A DNA stretch of 64,000 nt from Streptomyces sp. QL37 (lineage in GTDB: Bacteria > Actinomycetota > Actinomycetes > Streptomycetales > Streptomycetaceae): positions 8,583,064-8,647,063 of the forward strand of contig NZ_PTJS01000001.1 of assembly GCF_002941025.1 (NCBI RefSeq), written 5' to 3'. Each line of letters opens with the position of its first letter. Within the stretch, counting starts at the first letter, position 1. Positions 8,733-16,939 of the stretch are shown one piece after another. A program made the translations under genes and the position numbers. The notes under the pieces are model-generated. The model saw only the letters and a program-made list of their open reading frames with translations, was not told where the DNA came from and did not search any database.

Positions 8733-9637
8733 ACTCCCCGTCCCCAAGCGGGCAGATACCCACCCGGCCGGCCCGCCGGATCGTCATCGCCGGGGCCACC
8801 GGCACCGTCGGCCGGCTCACCGCGGCACGGCTGGCAGCCGCCGGACCGTACGAGTTGGTCCACCTGACCAGGGACCCCCGAAAGGCCGCCGCTCATGGCC
8901 TTCCCGGACAGTTCGTCGCAGCGGACTTCGCCGACCCCTCCACACTGCGGCGCCCGCTGCGGGGCGCGGACGCACTTCTGCTCATCACCAACGACCCCTT
9001 TCGCCCCGAACACGACGTCAACCTGCTGGACGCCGCCGCGGCAGGCGGCACTCCGCACGTGGTCAAACTCTCCGCTCAGGCCGTGACCGACCCGGACGCC
9101 GACGACCTCATCACTCGATGGCAACGGAAGAACGAACAGCTACTGCTGGCCAGCGGCCTCCCCTGGACACTGCTACGCCCCCGTTCCTTCATGACCCACG
9201 CCCTGGCGTGGAAGGACAGCGTCGCCCGGTACGGGATCGTGCGCGAGGTCTACGGAGACTCCCTCAACGCGTGCGTCGACCCGGCCGACATAGCCGACTC
9301 CGCTGCCCAGGCGCTGGCAGGCAGCGGCCACCAGCGCACCTACGCGCTCACCGGGCCGCAGGCGCTCTCCGCCCGGGACAGAACCGCTGTGCTCGCAAGC
9401 GTCCTGCGCCGGCCGCTGGAATTTCAGGAGATCACCATGTCCCAGGCCCGTCGGGCCTGGCGTGAGCGGCTGCCGGAGCCCCTGGTGGACGCCCTCACCC
9501 TCAGCGCCGAGCGGCAGAACAGTGGGGCCAAGGCCGCATTGGCACACGGCGTCCAGGAGGCGACCGGTCGTGCCCCCCGGTCCTTCCGCGCCTGGGCAGC
9601 CGAGCACGCACCGGCCTTCGCCGGCTCCCGCCCGTGA
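8729..9637 (+). CDS. NmrA-like NAD(P)-binding protein
   Basis: An atypical short-chain reductase of the NmrA type (302 aa). The dinucleotide motif GATGTVG lies at about residues 22-28, followed by a DFADPSTL acceptor segment and the WTLLRPRSFM segment characteristic of the family. The GTG at 8729 overlaps the TetR stop, so the two are probably co-transcribed. Reductases beside AfsA-type genes usually reduce the butenolide or the 6-keto group of the signal. A role in the secondary metabolite itself cannot be excluded. Confidence 0.8.
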   Translation: MNSPSPSGQIPTRPARRIVIAGATGTVGRLTAARLAAAGPYELVHLTRDPRKAAAHGLPGQFVAADFADPSTLRRPLRGADALLLITNDPFRPEHDVNLLDAAAAGGTPHVVKLSAQAVTDPDADDLITRWQRKNEQLLLASGLPWTLLRPRSFMTHALAWKDSVARYGIVREVYGDSLNACVDPADIADSAAQALAGSGHQRTYALTGPQALSARDRTAVLASVLRRPLEFQEITMSQARRAWRERLPEPLVDALTLSAERQNSGAKAALAHGVQEATGRAPRSFRAWAAEHAPAFAGSRP

Positions 9638-9708
9638 TCGGTGCCCCATCCCTTTCACCGTTCCGGTGGACGACCGTCCGCCCCCCACCTTGTGATTGGA
9701 CCAGTCTG

Positions 9709-10482
9709 ATGGCATCGCCCCGTGCTCTGCTCCGAGGGAAGACCGTAATGATCACAGGCGCGTCCAGCGGGATAGGCGCGGCCGCCGCCCGCGTCTTCGC
9801 CGCCGAGGGCGCTGCCGTTGTTCTCATGGCCCGACGCGGCGACCAACTCGAGTCCCAGGCCCGACTCGTGCGGCAGAGCGGCGGTGAGGCGTCCTGCGTG
9901 CCGGGAGACGTCACCGACCGCGACGATGTCCAGCGCGCTGTCGACTTGGCGCGGGATACCTATGGAGGTCTCGACGCGGCCTTCAACAATGCCGGTTGGG
10001 CGTCCTCGGGCACCCCGCTGCACAAGATGGACGACGCCGACTACGACCGGATGATGGACGTCAATGTCCGCGGCGTCTGGAACTGCCTCCGTGCGCAGAT
10101 CAGCGCAATGCTCGAGACCGGGACTCGCGGCGCCATCGTGAACACCTCCAGCGTGGCGGGCCTGCGCGCCACCGGCACCGCCGCCCCGTACATCGCGGCG
10201 AAGCATGCCGTACTCGGCCTCACCCGGGCCGCCGCCGACGAGTACGGCCCTGACGGAATCCGCGTCAACGCCCTGGTGGTCGGCAGCACACGCACCGAAC
10301 TGATGGACGAAGTCCTCACCCGGACACCTTCCTTGTACGAGCAGTTCACCAGCCGCGCCATCCAGCGCCGCCTGGCCGACCCCTCAGAGGTGGCGCAGGC
10401 CGCGCTGTGGCTCTGTTCCGACCAGTCCTCCTTCACCACCGGCGCTGCCGTCCCGGTGGACGGAGGATGGACGGCGCGTTGA
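9709..10482 (+). CDS. short-chain dehydrogenase/reductase (SDR)
   Basis: A classical SDR of about 257 aa. It has TGASSGIG for cofactor binding near residue 17, NNAGWA, a Ser in NTSSVAG, and YIAAK supplying the catalytic Tyr and Lys. The C-terminus VDGGWTAR is family typical. The ATG at 9709 gives the usual short lead before the cofactor motif. Its position suggests butyrolactone signal maturation (A-factor-type keto reduction) or tailoring of the cluster product. Confidence 0.85.
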   Translation: MASPRALLRGKTVMITGASSGIGAAAARVFAAEGAAVVLMARRGDQLESQARLVRQSGGEASCVPGDVTDRDDVQRAVDLARDTYGGLDAAFNNAGWASSGTPLHKMDDADYDRMMDVNVRGVWNCLRAQISAMLETGTRGAIVNTSSVAGLRATGTAAPYIAAKHAVLGLTRAAADEYGPDGIRVNALVVGSTRTELMDEVLTRTPSLYEQFTSRAIQRRLADPSEVAQAALWLCSDQSSFTTGAAVPVDGGWTAR

Positions 10483-10499
10483 CCGCTGTGCGTGCCCCC

Positions 10500-11114
10500 T
10501 CAGCCGGGACTCCCCCCCGGCAGCAGGGCCGGACGCCCGGGTGCGGCGACCGAACCGAGCACCAGGCGCCACAACTGCGCCAGTACGTCAGGGCTCTCGC
10601 CCCATGTGGCCGGGGTGTGCACCGGCGGGCTGTCGGTGCCGGCCAGCATGCACCTCACCAGGGTGCACAGCAGTTCGGCCGAGCAGCTCTCGCTCAGGTC
10701 ACCCCTCGTATGCGCCCGGGCCGCGAGGCGGCCGACATCGTCCAGCCAGAGCTGGTGCCAGGAACCTTCCGTGCGGGTGGTTTCGCGGCTGAGGCGGGAA
10801 GCTGCCCGCACGGTCGGCTCGGTGCGCAGCAGCCACGAGATCTCGTGAGTGAGGTCGATGACGTTCTGCAGCGGTAGCTGCGAGCGCCTCAGCGTGTGCT
10901 CCACGGCGGCGCGTGTGCAGGCCGCACCGTCCTCGCACACAGCCCGCACCAGAGCGTCCTTGGTCGGAAAATGGAAGGTGAGCGCCCCCAAGGTCACCTC
11001 TGCTTGCGAGGCTATGCGCGCCAGGGATGAACCTGCGTAGCCGTGCTGGGCAAAGCCTGCCGCAGCCGCGAGTAGCACTCGGCGGCGTGTGTGCGCGGCT
11101 CGTGTCTGCGCCAC
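10500..11114 (-). CDS. second TetR-family butyrolactone-receptor-like regulator
   Basis: A 204-aa TetR protein. The helix-turn-helix (TRRRVLLAAAAGFAQHGY, then IASQAEVTLGALTFHFPTK) resembles ArpA/ScbR receptors, as does VIDLTHEISWLLRTEPTVRA. Clusters with two receptor homologues often have one true receptor and one pseudo-receptor that senses other ligands, including the antibiotic; which is which cannot be told here. The GTG at 11114 is chosen because homology starts at AQTRAAHTRR. It is convergent with the SDR gene, with an 18-base gap. Confidence 0.85.
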   Translation of the reverse strand: MAQTRAAHTRRRVLLAAAAGFAQHGYAGSSLARIASQAEVTLGALTFHFPTKDALVRAVCEDGAACTRAAVEHTLRRSQLPLQNVIDLTHEISWLLRTEPTVRAASRLSRETTRTEGSWHQLWLDDVGRLAARAHTRGDLSESCSAELLCTLVRCMLAGTDSPPVHTPATWGESPDVLAQLWRLVLGSVAAPGRPALLPGGSPG

Positions 11115-11159
11115 GTTGTTGATCCCTCTGTCATGAGTCGGCCGGAAGCCCCCCGTCGT

Positions 11160-11193
11160 GCGGGGTGGGCCCACCCCGGTGGGCCCACCCCGC
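11160..11193. terminator. perfect 16-bp inverted repeat (hairpin)
   Basis: Arms GCGGGGTGGGCCCACC at 11160-11175 and the exact reverse complement at 11178-11193, separated by CC. It lies immediately 3' of the tautomerase gene and 5' of the TetR gene. It probably terminates the former or attenuates read-through into the latter. There is no T tract. Confidence 0.65.
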
Positions 11194-11194
11194 G

Positions 11195-11383
11195 TCATAT
11201 GGCGGTGCTGGCCAGTTCGCCGCCACGCCCCCAGTAGGACTGGTCAACCTCGCGAATGATCACCGTGACAGCCTCCGCGGGGCAGCCGGCACCCCGGGCG
11301 ACGGCTTCGGTGACTTCCTTGACGGTCCGGGCCCGCTCGTGCACCGAGCTGCCCCTCCAGCAGTCGATCTGAACAACAGGCAT
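11195..11383 (-). CDS. 4-oxalocrotonate tautomerase-like protein (62 aa)
   Basis: A 62-aa protein starting MPVVQIDCW, the family size, with Pro2 that becomes the N-terminal catalytic proline after Met removal. The middle contains RARTVKEVTEAVARG and the C-terminal half VTVIIREVDQSYWGRGG, matching the beta-alpha-beta unit of 4-OT enzymes. These are hexameric keto-enol or alkene tautomerases. It is divergent from the LuxR-type regulator and shares the AT-rich operator at 11418-11450, so it probably belongs to the cluster. A second isomerase (PrpF-like) is encoded at 20845. Confidence 0.85.
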   Translation of the reverse strand: MPVVQIDCWRGSSVHERARTVKEVTEAVARGAGCPAEAVTVIIREVDQSYWGRGGELASTAI

Positions 11384-11417
11384 GCTTCCTCCTCCAGTTG
11401 GTGATGCACGCACCACC

Positions 11418-11450
11418 TTACATAACATAAAGAGCTTTTTTTTTGCTATG
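11418..11450. promoter_or_regulatory. second candidate autoregulatory element
   Basis: ACATAACATAAAG followed by CTTTTTTTTG lies in the 156-base divergent region between the tautomerase and LuxR-type genes. It matches the 8061-8088 element over about 26 bases and is by far the most AT-rich stretch nearby. It is a plausible second target of the butyrolactone receptor(s). Confidence 0.5.
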
Positions 11451-11539
11451 GTGAGATCCGAACCCGAACCCGAGACCGTGTCGAGCCGGCCTCGCGGCGG
11501 ACTGTCATGCCCATGAGCATGTGAGGAAAGGGGACGACC

Positions 11540-12289
11540 ATGCAGCAGACGAACGCCACCCTTCAGCCGGGCGCACCCGCGCCCCGGCGCCCCGGAACGG
11601 GCACCCGCCGCCCGCGCGCGGCCGTCGACCTCAGGCCACGCGCGGGCGGTATGGCGGACAGCCCCGTCCTGCCCGCCCCCTCGCTCGTCCCCGGCGGGCG
11701 ATGCCTTCCCGCCGAGGCGAGCGCGCTGATCGGTGAGGCCCGCTCCGCAGCGGCATTCGCCCTCCCGCGGCCCGAGACCGCCGCTGAACTGCAGCGGATG
11801 GAAGAGTGCTGGCGCCCCCTGAGGGCCCGCGCGGTCCTGGTGCGCGCCCTGTACCCCAGCGAGGTCCTCGGCGACGAAGCCGCACTGCGGCACCTGGAGC
11901 AGGTGCGCGCCCTCGGGGTCGAGTGCCGTGTCCTGCCGGTGCAGCAGATCTTCACGGCCGTCATCGACCAGCGGGCCGTCTACATGGCCGAGGACGGGAT
12001 CGGCCGGACCTTCCGCGGGCCCGGCGAAGTCGCCCTGCTGGCGGAGGCCTTCGACCGGCACTGGGCCTCCGCGGCCCCGGTGGCAGCTGTCGCGGTACGC
12101 CTTACGGTTCAGCACCGCACGGCGCTGCAGCTCATGCGGTCCGGCATGAAGGACGACAAGATCGCACGGCTCATGAAGATCTCGCCCCGTACCCTCAGCC
12201 GCCTGATCGCGGTGGCCATGGAGGAGCTCGGTGCCGGCAGCCGCTTCGAGGTCGGCGCCAAGGCCCAGGAGCTGCACCTCCTGAGCTGA
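11540..12289 (+). CDS. LuxR-type HTH transcriptional regulator
   Basis: A 249-aa regulator. The C-terminal 60 residues are a LuxR-like helix-turn-helix (HRTALQLMRSGMKDDKIARL, then ISPRTLSRLIAVAMEELGA). The central part (RARAVLVRALYPSEVLGDEA, later CRVLPVQQIFTAVIDQRAVY) resembles the phospholipase-D-like sensor region found with TrmB/LuxR-type Streptomyces regulators. The N-terminus is a disordered Pro/Arg-rich 50 residues. A GAGGAAAGGGG Shine-Dalgarno supports the ATG at 11540. It is the likely pathway-specific activator, itself placed under the AT-rich operator. Confidence 0.8.
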   Translation: MQQTNATLQPGAPAPRRPGTGTRRPRAAVDLRPRAGGMADSPVLPAPSLVPGGRCLPAEASALIGEARSAAAFALPRPETAAELQRMEECWRPLRARAVLVRALYPSEVLGDEAALRHLEQVRALGVECRVLPVQQIFTAVIDQRAVYMAEDGIGRTFRGPGEVALLAEAFDRHWASAAPVAAVAVRLTVQHRTALQLMRSGMKDDKIARLMKISPRTLSRLIAVAMEELGAGSRFEVGAKAQELHLLS

Positions 12290-12300
12290 CGCGCGCGGCG

Positions 12301-12513
12301 CTACGGTCTGCGGGCCGCTCCGCCCTCCAGTGTTTCCACCACGTGCCGCAGTTCCTTCCGCATGACCCACACGAGAGAGGCCAGCTCCAGAGGGCAGGCG
12401 CTGGCGCCGAAGGTGTGGTCTGCCCGCCGCAGGATTTCCGTGAGTGCCGAGAGGTCGATGCCCCCGTCGGCTCCTGCCTCCTTCGGGGAGTTCTCCATGT
12501 TCTTCTCGGGCAT
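12301..12513 (-). CDS. small hypothetical protein (70 aa)
   Basis: A 70-aa acidic, mostly helical protein. The conserved-looking core is LSALTEILRRADHTFG followed by ELASLVWVMRKELRHVVETL. I do not recognise the family. It is convergent with the LuxR-type gene (11-base gap). It could be a small regulator or partner protein. Confidence 0.5.
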   Translation of the reverse strand: MPEKNMENSPKEAGADGGIDLSALTEILRRADHTFGASACPLELASLVWVMRKELRHVVETLEGGAARRP

Positions 12514-12852
12514 ATCCGCTCCGATCCACGCCGGTGAGAAGTGTCGATTCCTTTGATGTCACCACAAGGACTGGGTGGCGACTACGGAGTGGCGGCAGTA
12601 CGCCAATTCCGGAGCGAGATCGACTGATTTTTCGAAGAGCTTCTCCGAAAGTCTCAAAAGTGCGCCGAAAGGCAATGTGCGACGGAGGCCGACGGGCTGT
12701 CATGGGCCGCTGACCTGCAAATCTGTTACCCATCGGAGTGGCGACGATTCGCCAGGCGAATCCCCGCCATCCTGGACGCTGGATTTTCCGTCCCTTCCCA
12801 CGGCAGCATCTGTTCCGAAGAGCAGAAATGAATGCCAGGCGGAAGGAAGAAA
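12514..12852. promoter_or_regulatory. promoter region of the main biosynthetic operon
   Basis: A 339-base non-coding stretch between the small minus-strand gene and the PsuG-type gene. It is less GC-rich around 12600-12680 and must hold the promoter of the long + strand run. GGAAGGAAG at 12841-12849 is the ribosome-binding site. No operator like those at 8061 or 11418 was seen, which fits control through the LuxR-type activator. Confidence 0.4.
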
Positions 12853-13779
12853 GTGCATAGTCTTCTCGAAATCAGCGATGAGGTAGCGGACGCGCTCACA
12901 GGAAAACGTCCCGTCGTGGCTCTTGAGTCCACGGTCATCGCGCACGGAATGGCCTACCCCGGCAACGTCGAGACCGCCCTGTCCATCGAGAAGGCCGTCC
13001 GTGACGCTGGAGCGGTCCCCGCGACGATCGGCCTGGCCCGGGGGCGCTTCGTCGTCGGGATGACCGAGGACCAGGTCGAGGAGTTCGCCACCAGTACCGG
13101 CATCCCCAAGGTCAGCAGCCGTGACATCGGCCCCGTCCTCGCCGGAGGCGGCCTGGGAGCCACCACCGTGGCCTCCAGCATCGTCGCCGCCGACCTGGCG
13201 GGTATCCCGGTCTTCTCCACGGCCGGCATCGGCGGCGTCCACCGCGGCGCCCAGCAGACCCTCGACATCTCTGCCGACCTGGTGCAGTTCACCCGCAGCA
13301 AGGTCGCCGTGGTCTGCGCGGGTGCCAAGAGCATCCTCGACCTCGGCCTCACCCTGGAGTACCTGGAAACCCTCGGGGTCCCCGTCATCGGTTACCAGTG
13401 CGATGACTTCCCGGCGTTCTACTGCCGCTCGTCCGGGTTTCCCAACCCCCAGCGCATGGACCGGCTCGACACCGTCGCAGCCACCATGCGGGCCCACTGG
13501 GCGGCGGGCATGGCCGGGGGAGCGCTCGTCACCCACCCCATCGCCGAGCCGGACGCCCTGGACGGCGCCCAGATGGAAACCGTCATCGCCGACGCGCTCG
13601 ACGCCGCGGAGGCGGCCGGCGTCCGCGGCCCGGCCATCACGCCCTACCTGATGAAGGCCGTGTCCCAGGCCACCGAGGGCCGCAGCGCCACCGCGAACCG
13701 GGCGGTCCTCATCTCCACCGCCCGTGTCGCGGGCGAACTCGCCGTGGCGTATGCCAGGCACACCACGGACGCACCGTGA
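12853..13779 (+). CDS. PsuG-family pseudouridine-5'-phosphate glycosidase / C-ribosyl synthase
   Basis: A 308-aa member of the PsuG (IndA-like) family, which reversibly forms the C-C bond between ribose 5-phosphate and uracil or another nucleophilic ring. Conserved elements: [15 protein letters not shown] (catalytic Glu), [28 protein letters not shown] (metal-binding Asp region) and [11 protein letters not shown], whose Lys forms the imine with ribose 5-phosphate. In clusters for alnumycin, minimycin and showdomycin this family joins the aglycone to ribose. The start is the GTG at 12853, preceded by GGAAGGAAG; an ATG at 12832 lacks this. The next gene encodes the HAD phosphatase that always accompanies it in such clusters. 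Confidence 0.92.
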   Translation: MHSLLEISDEVADALTGKRPVVALESTVIAHGMAYPGNVETALSIEKAVRDAGAVPATIGLARGRFVVGMTEDQVEEFATSTGIPKVSSRDIGPVLAGGGLGATTVASSIVAADLAGIPVFSTAGIGGVHRGAQQTLDISADLVQFTRSKVAVVCAGAKSILDLGLTLEYLETLGVPVIGYQCDDFPAFYCRSSGFPNPQRMDRLDTVAATMRAHWAAGMAGGALVTHPIAEPDALDGAQMETVIADALDAAEAAGVRGPAITPYLMKAVSQATEGRSATANRAVLISTARVAGELAVAYARHTTDAP

Positions 13780-14453
13780 TCAGGGGAGCCGTCTTCGACC
13801 TGGACGGCACTCTGGCCAACACCCCCACCGCGATCTCGCGGCTGCTCGTCGACGTGGCCGCCGAATTCGGTGTCACGATCACTCCCGAGCAAGCGGCCCC
13901 CACCATCGGCAAACCGCTCGAACCCTCGCTCGCCACCCTCCTCGGCTGCGCGGTGGACGACCCCCGCACCGTACGGGCCACCGACCGCTACCGTGCCCTG
14001 TTCGACCAGGAAGTCCTCAGCCAGGGCGCCGACCTGCTCTTCCCCGGCGTGAGCCAGGGACTGCGCACCCTGCGGAACCAGGGAATGCACCTCGCCGTCG
14101 CCACATCGAAGATCTCTCCCAGCGCCGAGAAGCTGCTTACCGCCACCGGCCTGCGCGACCTCTTCGGCCCGGTCATCGGCAACGACATGGTGCACCGCGG
14201 CAAACCGGACCCGGAGATGGGTCTGCGCGCCGCAGCCGAACTGAACATCGCTCCCCGGGATTGCGCCTACATCGGTGACACCGTCACCGACCTGCGTATG
14301 GCCCGGGCCGCGGGCATGATCCCCGTCGCCGTGACCTACGGCGTCGACAGCCTGAACACCCTTGCCCACCACACCCAGTGGCTCCTGAGCAGCTTCCCCG
14401 ACGTGGTGCACACCCTGACCGATCTCGCCGCGACCACGGCTCGCGAGCGCTAG
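13776..14453 (+). CDS. HAD-family phosphatase, partner of the C-ribosyl enzyme
   Basis: A HAD phosphatase of 225 aa with motif I FDLDGTL, motif II VATSK, motif III GKPDPE and motif IV GDTVTD, plus an alpha-helical cap. Its GTG overlaps the PsuG stop by four bases, indicating translational coupling. In C-riboside pathways (IndB, AlnB) this enzyme removes the 5'-phosphate left after C-ribosylation. That role here is inferred from family and position. Confidence 0.9.
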   Translation: MIRGAVFDLDGTLANTPTAISRLLVDVAAEFGVTITPEQAAPTIGKPLEPSLATLLGCAVDDPRTVRATDRYRALFDQEVLSQGADLLFPGVSQGLRTLRNQGMHLAVATSKISPSAEKLLTATGLRDLFGPVIGNDMVHRGKPDPEMGLRAAAELNIAPRDCAYIGDTVTDLRMARAAGMIPVAVTYGVDSLNTLAHHTQWLLSSFPDVVHTLTDLAATTARER

Positions 14454-14470
14454 TCCCTCAAGGACTCTTC

Positions 14471-15916
14471 ATGACGCAGAAAACCGAAGAAACCACCGCC
14501 CGTCCTCCCGAAGCCGTCCCCGCTTCCCCGCCCAAGGCGGAGGGCGCCAAGATGACCCCGAAAGAGGCATGGGCCCTCGCCGTCCTCGGCTGCGGGCTGT
14601 TCCTGGCGACGATGGACTTCTCCATCGTCTACGTGGCCCTGCCGAGCATCGGCTCCGCCCTGTCCCTCACCGAGAGCTCACTGCAGTGGGTGGTCAGCGG
14701 ATACGCCATCTTCTTCGCCGGATTCCTCCTGACCGGAGGTCGCGTCGGCGACAGGTTCGGTGCCCGCCGCGTCTTCCTGGGTGCGACAGCCCTGTTCGGT
14801 CTCAGCTCGCTGGCCGCCGCGATGACCGACGACTTCACCACTCTCATCATCGCCCGCGCTCTCCAAGGCGTCGGAGCGGGCCTGCTCGACCCCTCCACCC
14901 TGGGCCTGATCCAGCAGATCTTCCCGGCAGGCCCCAAGCGCAACCGCGCCATGACCATCTGGGGCGCCGTCGGCGCCATCGGGCTTGTGGGCGGCGTCGC
15001 CCTCGGCGGACTGCTCACCGCCGTGGCCTGGCAGTGGGTCTTCCTCGTCAACGTGCCGTTCGCCGCTCTGGTCATCGGCCTCGGCTTCTTCCTCCTGCCC
15101 GGCCGCCGCACCGACGCCGGCGCGCCGACCCCCCTCAACGCACTCAGCGCCGTCCTGGGCACCGGCTCCATCCTCCTGCTCGTCCTCGGCCTGACCAGGC
15201 TCGGCGACGTCGGCCTGGCCGACGTCACCACCTGGGCGCCGCTCATCGGGTTCGCCGTGCTCGCCGCCGGCTGGGTGATCCGCGAACGCACCAGCGTCAG
15301 CCCGCTCATCGCCCGCCAACTGTGGCGCACCCGGTCCCTGATGGTCGCCTGCCTCATCGATGCCTGCTACGTCCTGAGCATCGGCGTGCAGTTCTTCCTG
15401 GTCACCCTCTTCCTGCAGAACGAGCACGGATTCAGCCCGCTCGCCGCCGGCCTGGCCTTCCTGCCGCTCACCGTCACCGTCATCGTCGGCAACGCCGTCA
15501 CCGACAAGCTCATCGCCCGCCTGGGCGCCCGCACCATGCTCGTCACCGGCCTGCTGACCGCAGCGGCAGGACTCGCCCTCCTCGCGGCCAGCGTCCACGT
15601 GGAGAGCTACGCCCTGGGTATGGTCCCCGGACTGCTGCTCTCCGGAGTCGGCAACGGCATCGCCTTCCCCGCCCTGTTCATCTCCGCGACCTCCGACATC
15701 CCCGGCGAGAACCAGGGCGTCGGTGCGGCGATGCTCACCACCACCCAGTACGTCTTCACCTCACTGGGCCTGGCGGTCCTGGTCCTGGTCCTGGGAAGCG
15801 ACCCGGGCGTGGGCAACTACATGACCACCTTCATCTTCAGCGCCGTCGCAGCCGCGCTGGGTGCCCTCGTCGCAGCCCTCGGCATGCGCCGTACCTCCAC
15901 CGCACCCACCCCCTGA
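14471..15916 (+). CDS. MFS transporter, DHA2 (14-TMS) type
   Basis: A 481-aa permease with about fourteen hydrophobic segments, the motif-A loop GGRVGDRFGARRVF, and the antiporter segment ALQGVGAGLLDPSTLG. This type exports drugs by proton antiport. It is 17 bases after the phosphatase and is followed by a strong hairpin (15922-15961), so psuG-like, phosphatase and exporter may form one transcription unit. It probably exports and confers tolerance to the product. Confidence 0.9.
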   Translation: MTQKTEETTARPPEAVPASPPKAEGAKMTPKEAWALAVLGCGLFLATMDFSIVYVALPSIGSALSLTESSLQWVVSGYAIFFAGFLLTGGRVGDRFGARRVFLGATALFGLSSLAAAMTDDFTTLIIARALQGVGAGLLDPSTLGLIQQIFPAGPKRNRAMTIWGAVGAIGLVGGVALGGLLTAVAWQWVFLVNVPFAALVIGLGFFLLPGRRTDAGAPTPLNALSAVLGTGSILLLVLGLTRLGDVGLADVTTWAPLIGFAVLAAGWVIRERTSVSPLIARQLWRTRSLMVACLIDACYVLSIGVQFFLVTLFLQNEHGFSPLAAGLAFLPLTVTVIVGNAVTDKLIARLGARTMLVTGLLTAAAGLALLAASVHVESYALGMVPGLLLSGVGNGIAFPALFISATSDIPGENQGVGAAMLTTTQYVFTSLGLAVLVLVLGSDPGVGNYMTTFIFSAVAAALGALVAALGMRRTSTAPTP

Positions 15917-15921
15917 TCCCC

Positions 15922-15961
15922 GGCGCCGGCCGCCCGGCCCGAACGTCGGGCGGCCGGCGCC
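15922..15961. terminator. 15-bp stem hairpin after the exporter gene
   Basis: GGCGCCGGCCGCCCG at 15922-15936 pairs exactly with 15947-15961 across a 10-base loop. It starts five bases after the transporter stop and ends 22 bases before the VOC gene. It is a likely transcription terminator or attenuator dividing the operon. Confidence 0.75.
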
Positions 15962-15983
15962 CCGAGCAGAAGGCGAAACCGCC

Positions 15984-16448
15984 ATGGAGATCCTCGCCAG
16001 CCGCATCGTCGTGCGCCCCACCGACCCGGAGGCCAGCCGCAGGTTCTATCGCGACCTGCTGGGCCTGTCCGTCTATCAGGAATTCGGCAGTGGGCCTGAG
16101 CGCGGCACCGTCTTTCACCTGGGCGGCGGCTACCTCGAACTTGTCGGCCGCAGCACCCGCCCGCTCGACGAACAGCCGGCGATGTGGCTGCAGGTCCGCG
16201 ACCTGGCCACCACCCGCGCCCAGCTCCTCTCCAACGGTGTCACGCCGGCCCGCGATGCCGAGGCCGAACCGTGGGGCCTGTGGGAGATGCACCTCGCCGA
16301 CCCCGACGGCATACAGATCTACGTCGTCGAGATACCGCAGAACCATCCCTTCCGTTTCGGCGTTCCCGCGCCGGAGGCCCAGGAACCCGTCCCGCTGGAG
16401 AAGCAGGTCGCAGCGGCCGAGGAACGCCTCAAAGGATCGTTCCTGTGA
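15984..16448 (+). CDS. VOC-superfamily (glyoxalase/dioxygenase-like) protein
   Basis: A 154-aa protein with two beta-alpha-beta-beta-beta units: EILASRIVVRPTDPEASRRF and YLELVGRS in the first, WEMHLADPDGIQIYVVE in the second. The Glu residues ending each half are typical metal ligands. VOC proteins include isomerases, dioxygenases and resistance proteins that bind the antibiotic. Its stop overlaps the start of the next cupin gene. Which activity applies is not visible from sequence. Confidence 0.8.
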   Translation: MEILASRIVVRPTDPEASRRFYRDLLGLSVYQEFGSGPERGTVFHLGGGYLELVGRSTRPLDEQPAMWLQVRDLATTRAQLLSNGVTPARDAEAEPWGLWEMHLADPDGIQIYVVEIPQNHPFRFGVPAPEAQEPVPLEKQVAAAEERLKGSFL

Positions 16449-16921
16449 CCCTGTTCACCCATGAGGACGCGTCCCACCTCGGTGTGCCCGGCCAGGCCGA
16501 GTCGGTGACCATCGGCACCAATACCTGCACCATGCTCATTCCCACCGAGGCCACCCACGACGGATTCGGCCTGTACTCCCTGGCCATGCCGCCCCACGGC
16601 CCCTTCGCCTCCCCGCACTTCCACAAGGAGATGACGGAGGTGTTCATCGTCCGCACGGGGCAGGTGCAGCTGCTGCGCGGCAACGAATACGTCACCGCCG
16701 ACGCAGGAAGTGCCCTGTACGTCCCACCAGGCACCCCGCACGGATTCGCCAATGTCGGTGAGGACCCCGCCGAGCTGCTGATCGCCTTCATGCCCGGCCG
16801 CCATCGCGAAGGCTTCTTCCGCGGCATGGCGGAGCTCATCCAGGAAGACCAGGTGCCGCCCACCCAGGAACAGCTCACCGAACTCGCCGAACGCTACGAC
16901 CAGTACCGGTATCTGCCCTAG
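16445..16921 (+). CDS. cupin-fold protein
   Basis: A single-domain cupin (158 aa). Motif 1 is SPHFHKEMTEVFIVRTG with His, His and Glu ligands, and motif 2 is PPGTPHGFANVG with the third His. It may be a metal-dependent dioxygenase or isomerase. The GTG at 16445 overlaps the VOC stop. With the second cupin at 18242 it gives the cluster up to three small metal-dependent candidates (VOC and two cupins) for oxidation or rearrangement chemistry. Confidence 0.82.
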   Translation: MTLFTHEDASHLGVPGQAESVTIGTNTCTMLIPTEATHDGFGLYSLAMPPHGPFASPHFHKEMTEVFIVRTGQVQLLRGNEYVTADAGSALYVPPGTPHGFANVGEDPAELLIAFMPGRHREGFFRGMAELIQEDQVPPTQEQLTELAERYDQYRYLP

Positions 16922-16939
16922 CAGAGAAGGAAACCGACC

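Noticed and set aside
12853..14453. Minimycin/indigoidine cluster (IndA, IndB)
   Set aside because: PsuG and HAD genes are present but there is no indigoidine-type NRPS anywhere in the window.
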